Source: DTU072 sp050309775 (GTDB taxonomy: Bacteria > Bacillota > Clostridia > Christensenellales > DTU072). From it: a stretch of 64,000 nucleotides of DNA. Below the pieces are notes generated by a model, which did not search any database, was not told the origin of the DNA, and saw only the letters and a list, made by a program, of their open reading frames with translations. The translations under genes were made by a program, and so were the position numbers. Shown here piece after piece: positions 60,941 to 64,000 of this stretch; the stretch's first letter is position 1; every line of letters begins with the position of its first letter. The DNA is taken from positions 62,001 to 126,000 of the forward strand of contig JBNRMV010000013.1 of NCBI GenBank assembly GCA_050309775.1, written 5' to 3'.

Positions 60941-61286
60941 TCACTGTACCGCCCTGCAAGCCCTTGTTGTAAAGCCGCCCGCAAGCGGTGTACATTCTTT
61001 GCTTAGATGACAATACAACAAGCCCTTTCTTTTTTGCCAATGCAAGCGTAACCTCATCAGGCTTTTTCCCCCTGACAAAAACAATGCACTGCATGTCCAT
61101 CATTTCGGCTGTTCTGATAACCTGAGGGTTTACCAGACCTGTTATCAGCACCGCCTGTTCTTTGACAAAAGCAAGTACATCGCTCATCATATCCGAAGCG
61201 CAAGCAGAGTTGACTTCCAAATCAAGCTGTTCCTCGCCTACCAACACCTCGGCATCTGTCGCTATCATAATATCTCTTATTTTCAT
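60930..61286 (-). CDS. DRTGG-domain protein, copy 2
   Basis: 118 residues: MKIRDIMIATDAEVLVG, SACASDMMSDVLAFVKEQAVLITGLVNPQVIRTAEMM, CIVFVRGKKPDEVTLALAKKKGLVVLSSKQRMY. The SDMMSDVLAF segment is the DRTGG signature region. First gene of the six-gene unit DRTGG-HATPase-hydrogenase-like-DRTGG-PHP-nadE; SD AGGAG; 11-nt overlap with the next gene. Confidence 0.82.
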   Translation of the reverse strand: MKIRDIMIATDAEVLVGEEQLDLEVNSACASDMMSDVLAFVKEQAVLITGLVNPQVIRTAEMMDMQCIVFVRGKKPDEVTLALAKKKGLVVLSSKQRMYTACGRLYNKGLQGGTVNVE

Positions 61287-61315
61287 TAAGCGTTCTCCTA
61301 ATTTTCTTTACTTAT

Positions 61316-61344
61316 ATATTACCATAAAAGACGCCCTCTTTCAA
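61316..61344 (-). promoter_or_regulatory. Promoter of the hydrogenase-regulatory operon
   Basis: -35 TTGAAA (61339-61344), 17-bp spacer, -10 TAATAT (61316-61321). Its -35 lies only 6 bp from the divergent ung -35, so the two promoters are back to back. Confidence 0.6.
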
Positions 61345-61350
61345 GTAATA

Positions 61351-61380
61351 TTGACAACCGCAAGCATTCCGTATTATAAT
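61351..61380 (+). promoter_or_regulatory. Promoter of ung
   Basis: Perfect -35 TTGACA (61351-61356) and perfect -10 TATAAT (61375-61380) with an 18-bp spacer. Confidence 0.85.
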
Positions 61381-61407
61381 GAGTTAAATTTGAATGCAGG
61401 TGAAAAA

Positions 61408-62073
61408 ATGGTAAATCTAGGCAATGACTGGCAGGACATTTTGGCTGGGGAATTCGACAAAGAATACTACAAAATATTGCGCGGTTTTTTGAAAACGGAA
61501 TACGAAAACGAAGTTGTCTACCCATCAATGTATGACATCTTTAATGCGCTGCGCTATACCGCTTACAAAGATGTAAAAGTAGTCATAATCGGACAAGACC
61601 CGTATCATGGCAAAAACCAAGCGCACGGGCTTTGTTTTTCCGTAAAACCAGGCGTACGCAAGCCGCCCTCTCTTGTAAATATATTTAAGGAATTAAATAC
61701 GGATTTGGGCATTCCCATGCCCCAGAACGGCTGTCTTGAGCCATGGGCGCAACAAGGCGTACTGTTGCTCAACACCATTCTTACTGTGCGTGAAAGCAAA
61801 CCAATGTCGCACAAAGGCTATGGTTGGGAAACCTTTACAGATGAAGTATTACGAAAACTTAACAGCCGCAAAGACCCCATTATATTCTTGCTTTGGGGTA
61901 CTCCGGCGCGCCTTAAGGGTAACCTTATCACCAACAGCCGGCACTACAAACTTGAAGCGCCCCACCCTTCGCCGCTGTCGGCATACTATGGATTTTTTGG
62001 ATGCAAACATTTTTCAAAAACCAATGAGATTCTGAAGTCGCTGGGAAAGACGCCTATTGATTGGCGGATATGA
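61408..62073 (+). CDS. ung: Uracil-DNA glycosylase, family 1
   Basis: Removes uracil from DNA to start base-excision repair. 221 residues from the ATG at 61408 (AGGTGA 5 nt upstream). Motif A IIGQDPYHGKNQAHGLCFSV with the catalytic Asp, WAQQGVLLLNTILTVRE, and motif B EAPHPSPLSAYYGFFGC with the catalytic His. Ends 3 bp from the stop codon of the convergent arsR-type gene. Confidence 0.97.
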   Translation: MVNLGNDWQDILAGEFDKEYYKILRGFLKTEYENEVVYPSMYDIFNALRYTAYKDVKVVIIGQDPYHGKNQAHGLCFSVKPGVRKPPSLVNIFKELNTDLGIPMPQNGCLEPWAQQGVLLLNTILTVRESKPMSHKGYGWETFTDEVLRKLNSRKDPIIFLLWGTPARLKGNLITNSRHYKLEAPHPSPLSAYYGFFGCKHFSKTNEILKSLGKTPIDWRI

Positions 62074-62076
62074 CGG

Positions 62077-62409
62077 CTATTCTAGGCTCTTGACCCCCGT
62101 CATCATGACTTCTCCCACATTGTTGTTGCAGATATAATAATAAAGCTGTTTGCCGCTCCTTTTGTAAGATACTATGTTGTTGTCACGCAGCAATTTAAGC
62201 TGATGCGAAACAGTGCTTTGATTGAGGCTGAGCGTATCCACAAGCTCATTGACGCACATTTCGCCTACTGCAAGCGCAATTATCATTTTTATTCTTGTGA
62301 TGTCAGAAAATATGTAAAAGAAGTCTGCGATGCTTGCCAACGTTTTGTGCGATGGCATGCACTCGGTTATGGTTTTTTTGTAATCGTCATACAACCTATT
62401 CGATAACAT
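62077..62409 (-). CDS. ArsR/SmtB family transcriptional regulator
   Basis: 110-residue winged-helix repressor: FFYIFSDITRIKMIIALAVGEMCVNELVDTLSLNQSTVSHQLKLLRDNNIV, then the wing SYKRSGKQLYYYI. The alpha-3 site reads EMCVNEL with one Cys where ArsR has ELCVCDL, and the C-terminus lacks the His/Asp pairs of the CzrA/SmtB alpha-5 site, so the inducer is unclear. SD GGAGG. Divergent from the Cys-rich mini-gene, which it may control. Confidence 0.9.
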   Translation of the reverse strand: MLSNRLYDDYKKTITECMPSHKTLASIADFFYIFSDITRIKMIIALAVGEMCVNELVDTLSLNQSTVSHQLKLLRDNNIVSYKRSGKQLYYYICNNNVGEVMMTGVKSLE

Positions 62410-62454
62410 ATTATTTTCCTCCTATTGTAATAATAAATAATAATTTCTGTTGTC

Positions 62455-62481
62455 ACAATATTGAATTATGTCGCATATTGT
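62455..62481. promoter_or_regulatory. Inverted repeat, candidate ArsR operator
   Basis: ACAATAT (62455-62461) and ATATTGT (62475-62481) with a 13-nt centre, between the divergent regulator and the Cys-rich gene, where both promoters must lie. A/T-rich, so it could be chance. Confidence 0.4.
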
Positions 62482-62511
62482 AAAATACCGGCTTTTTTTG
62501 AAGGAGAATCT

Positions 62512-62703
62512 ATGTGCGGAGATAATGTATTACCCATTCTATTGTTGCTTCTGGTCTGCGGCGGACAGTGCAATGACCCATGCTCGGATATGGGTGTGGC
62601 GGATACCAGCACATGCAACAACAATTTAATTTTGGCTATGTGTCTTTGTATACTTGGTTTGGGCGGAGGCGGATTTTGTCCGCCCACTTGTCCCGGTATT
62701 TGA
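62512..62703 (+). CDS. Cys-rich hydrophobic mini-protein, 63 aa
   Basis: The family is not recognised. The ATG at 62512 has AAGGAG 5 nt upstream. Nine cysteines (residues 2, 16, 20, 24, 35, 44, 46, 56, 60) sit in or next to two hydrophobic stretches (PILLLLLVC and LILAMCLCILGLGGGGF); it ends CPPTCPGI. There is no His. The divergent ArsR repressor suggests metal- or thiol-stress control, and the adjacent RND exporter may belong to the same response (inference). Could be a membrane-bound metal chelator or a small coat/envelope peptide. Confidence 0.7.
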   Translation: MCGDNVLPILLLLLVCGGQCNDPCSDMGVADTSTCNNNLILAMCLCILGLGGGGFCPPTCPGI

Positions 62704-62904
62704 TAATAGCTGAAGTTCATATAGAATAAAGAATAAATCTCTCCGCGCAGGCAAAGCGCCGTTGATGCCGACACAAATAAAACGGAGCATATCAAAAAAA
62801 GCTTTATCTCCTCCTTATGAAAGTGTCGCTTGAAAAAGGTTTCAAGCGACACTTCATAATTTTGCGATAACAATAAACGGACTAATTCCGCCAACGCAAG
62901 AATG
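62704..62904. other. Intergenic stretch with one long hairpin
   Basis: 200 bp between the Cys-rich gene and the RND exporter stop. A perfect 15-bp inverted repeat (62821-62835 and 62840-62854, loop 4 nt) sits 51 bp after the RND stop; it lacks a T run in either direction. Nothing else convincing is seen. Confidence 0.6.
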
Positions 62905-64000
62905 TTATTCTTTCGGCGGCTTTCTCCTGCTTGGCTTTTTGTTGTACCTCAATGATTGGGTATCAATAAACTTTGATTTCTTTTCGTTCTTTCGACGGGG
63001 CGCCAATGAAGTCTCTATGTCCTTGTTGATTTCCACCAGGGCTTCATCCAAACTTGCTCCCGGCAGTATGTCATTGATGATATTCTCTGAGCTGCCCGAA
63101 AGTATGTCTTCAACCTCTGTCGTCGTAATGAGGTCTATGTCCTTGTCCATAAATGCCCTCGTCCTTTCGGTCTGCTTGGCTTTTTTATTAAAGATATCAA
63201 ATATAATAGGTACAATGTACAGCGTCAGGAATGTCGAATAAACCAATCCGCCGATTGTGGCTATTGCCAGCGGCCGCAACATTGCTCCGCCCTCGGATTT
63301 GTCGGCGGCGGTTATGATAAGCGCAAATATAGTCGTCATAGCCGTCATAAGAATGGGGCGCAGTCTGTCCATTCCCGTACGCAACAGCGCCATTCTTCTT
63401 GGCACATTGCTTTGAATGAGCTGGTTGCAGTAGTCTACAAAAACAATACCGTTGTTGACAACAATGCCCATCAAGACAATAAGCCCTATCATAGCCATGA
63501 CGCTCATTCCCAGATTTGCCATGAACAGCGCGGCAACACAGCCCGTAAACGCCAGCGGCAGTGTAAACATAATAATAAAAGGAGATTTCAGCGACTGGAA
63601 CTGCGCCACCATCACCAAATAAATAAATACTATGGCAAGCGCCAACACAAGGTAAAGTGTATCAAATACTTCGTCTACATACTGATTGCCGATTGTGGTA
63701 TCAAGCGTCACGCCAGTGGGTGCGGTATATTGCTCTTTCAGCATTTTCAATACCTTGTCTGACATTTCGTTGCCGTTTACCCCATTTGCAAATGTAAGGC
63801 TGATTGATTCCACACGGCGCTTGTTTTCGTGGCTTATGGAGTCGTAGCCATCGGAGGTCAACAGTCCCACAGGCACTTTGTCAGTCAATATATCGGTGCG
63901 GTAGACGATTTTTCCTTCGTCGTCTTTTATGAAGCACTCATCGTCCAGCAACTTATAAAGCGGCACTACCCCTGCCGGAGCCGACGGGTCCAGCATGTTG
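62905..64000 (-). CDS. RND-family efflux transporter, C-terminal part (5' end beyond window)
   Basis: The frame stays open at the right edge; ~365 residues are visible. After the end of the second porter region (ESISLTFANGVNG, TLDTTIGNQYV) comes the C-terminal six-TM block of AcrB/HAE-type exporters: FIYLVMVAQFQSLKSPFIIM, FTLPLAFTGCVAALFM, MIGLIVLMGIVVNNGIVFVDY, RLRPILMTAMTTIFALI, LRPLAIATIGGLVYSTFLTL. A ~100-residue basic/acidic cytosolic tail (KKPSRRKPPKE end) is longer than usual. Substrate class (drug versus metal) cannot be told from this part; the visible sequence looks like the multidrug (HAE) group. Confidence 0.93.
   Translation of the reverse strand, partial: NMLDPSAPAGVVPLYKLLDDECFIKDDEGKIVYRTDILTDKVPVGLLTSDGYDSISHENKRRVESISLTFANGVNGNEMSDKVLKMLKEQYTAPTGVTLDTTIGNQYVDEVFDTLYLVLALAIVFIYLVMVAQFQSLKSPFIIMFTLPLAFTGCVAALFMANLGMSVMAMIGLIVLMGIVVNNGIVFVDYCNQLIQSNVPRRMALLRTGMDRLRPILMTAMTTIFALIITAADKSEGGAMLRPLAIATIGGLVYSTFLTLYIVPIIFDIFNKKAKQTERTRAFMDKDIDLITTTEVEDILSGSSENIINDILPGASLDEALVEINKDIETSLAPRRKNEKKSKFIDTQSLRYNKKPSRRKPPKE

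Noticed and set aside
62466..62894. 142-codon minus-strand frame with a signal-peptide-like stretch (KLFLICSVLFVSASTAL) behind a GGAGGAG
   Set aside because: No start codon lies at a usable distance from the SD-like sequence, its first part reads through the 15-bp hairpin and its last part is the reverse complement of the Cys-rich gene (giving the QNPPPPKP run). A decayed gene cannot be excluded.

Overview
This is a chromosomal window from a spore-forming, anaerobic, low-GC Firmicute of the class Clostridia. The evidence is a yqfC-yqfD pair, a PdaB-like deacetylase and a SpoIVFB-like protease (sporulation), a trimeric NADH-linked [FeFe] hydrogenase, pyruvate phosphate dikinase, SepF, YggS, Hsp33, 6S RNA and a guanine riboswitch. 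Several large lipoproteins carry InlB-type and BspA-type repeats, which fits a gut-associated lineage (Christensenellales-like is a guess). No insertion sequence, prophage, CRISPR array or rRNA operon is visible. Almost every gene is on the minus strand; the plus strand has only an ECF S component, ung and a tiny Cys-rich gene.

Layout. 1-9.4 kb: 5' part of ppdK, then, in transcription order from the right, yggS-sepF-lspA-rluD-yqfC-yqfD-pgpH-[ybeY-era fused]-yqzL-recO. Compared with the usual Bacillus/Clostridium order, phoH, dgkA and cdd are missing, and ybeY and era have become one gene. 9.4-13.4 kb: tandem-OB SSB-like protein, PdaB-like deacetylase, small membrane protein, YgiQ radical SAM protein. 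13.4-24.6 kb: purine block, with a guanine-riboswitch-controlled permease followed by purE-C-M-[N-H fused]-D-L. 24.6-37.9 kb: surface lipoproteins (InlB repeats, a 1735-residue BspA-like LRR protein, a cyclophilin with InlB repeats), Hsp33, a TPR protein and tRNA-Gly(CCC). 37.9-41.2 kb: SpoIVFB-like protease and serC-serA. 41.2-52.1 kb: a two-domain surface metallophosphoesterase, a coiled-coil protein ending in a degenerate ABC-ATPase domain, 6S RNA, an ECF S component, and a FtsX-type ABC exporter with a membrane-anchored partner. 52.3-61.3 kb: two adjacent hydrogenase operons, one with the catalytic hydABC genes and one with a divergent hydrogenase-like protein, two DRTGG proteins, an RsbW-like ATPase, a PHP phosphoesterase and nadE. 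61.3-64 kb: ung, an ArsR repressor divergent from a Cys-rich mini-protein, and the end of an RND exporter.

The most notable observations are: (1) a YbeY-Era single-chain fusion; (2) a PurN-PurH fusion whose junction is an A7 run that retains an in-frame Shine-Dalgarno and ATG, so that one base fewer restores two classic ATGA-overlapping genes; (3) three genes whose sigma-A -10 box lies exactly 6 nt before the ATG with no SD, indicating leaderless mRNAs; (4) a tRNA-Gly whose encoded CCA is 3 nt from the start codon of a lipoprotein gene; (5) a pseudo-ABC-ATPase fused to a coiled coil; (6) a PgpH lacking its extracellular sensor domain; (7) a Cys-rich hydrophobic mini-protein opposite an ArsR repressor. 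All calls come from reading the sequence; no database search was run.
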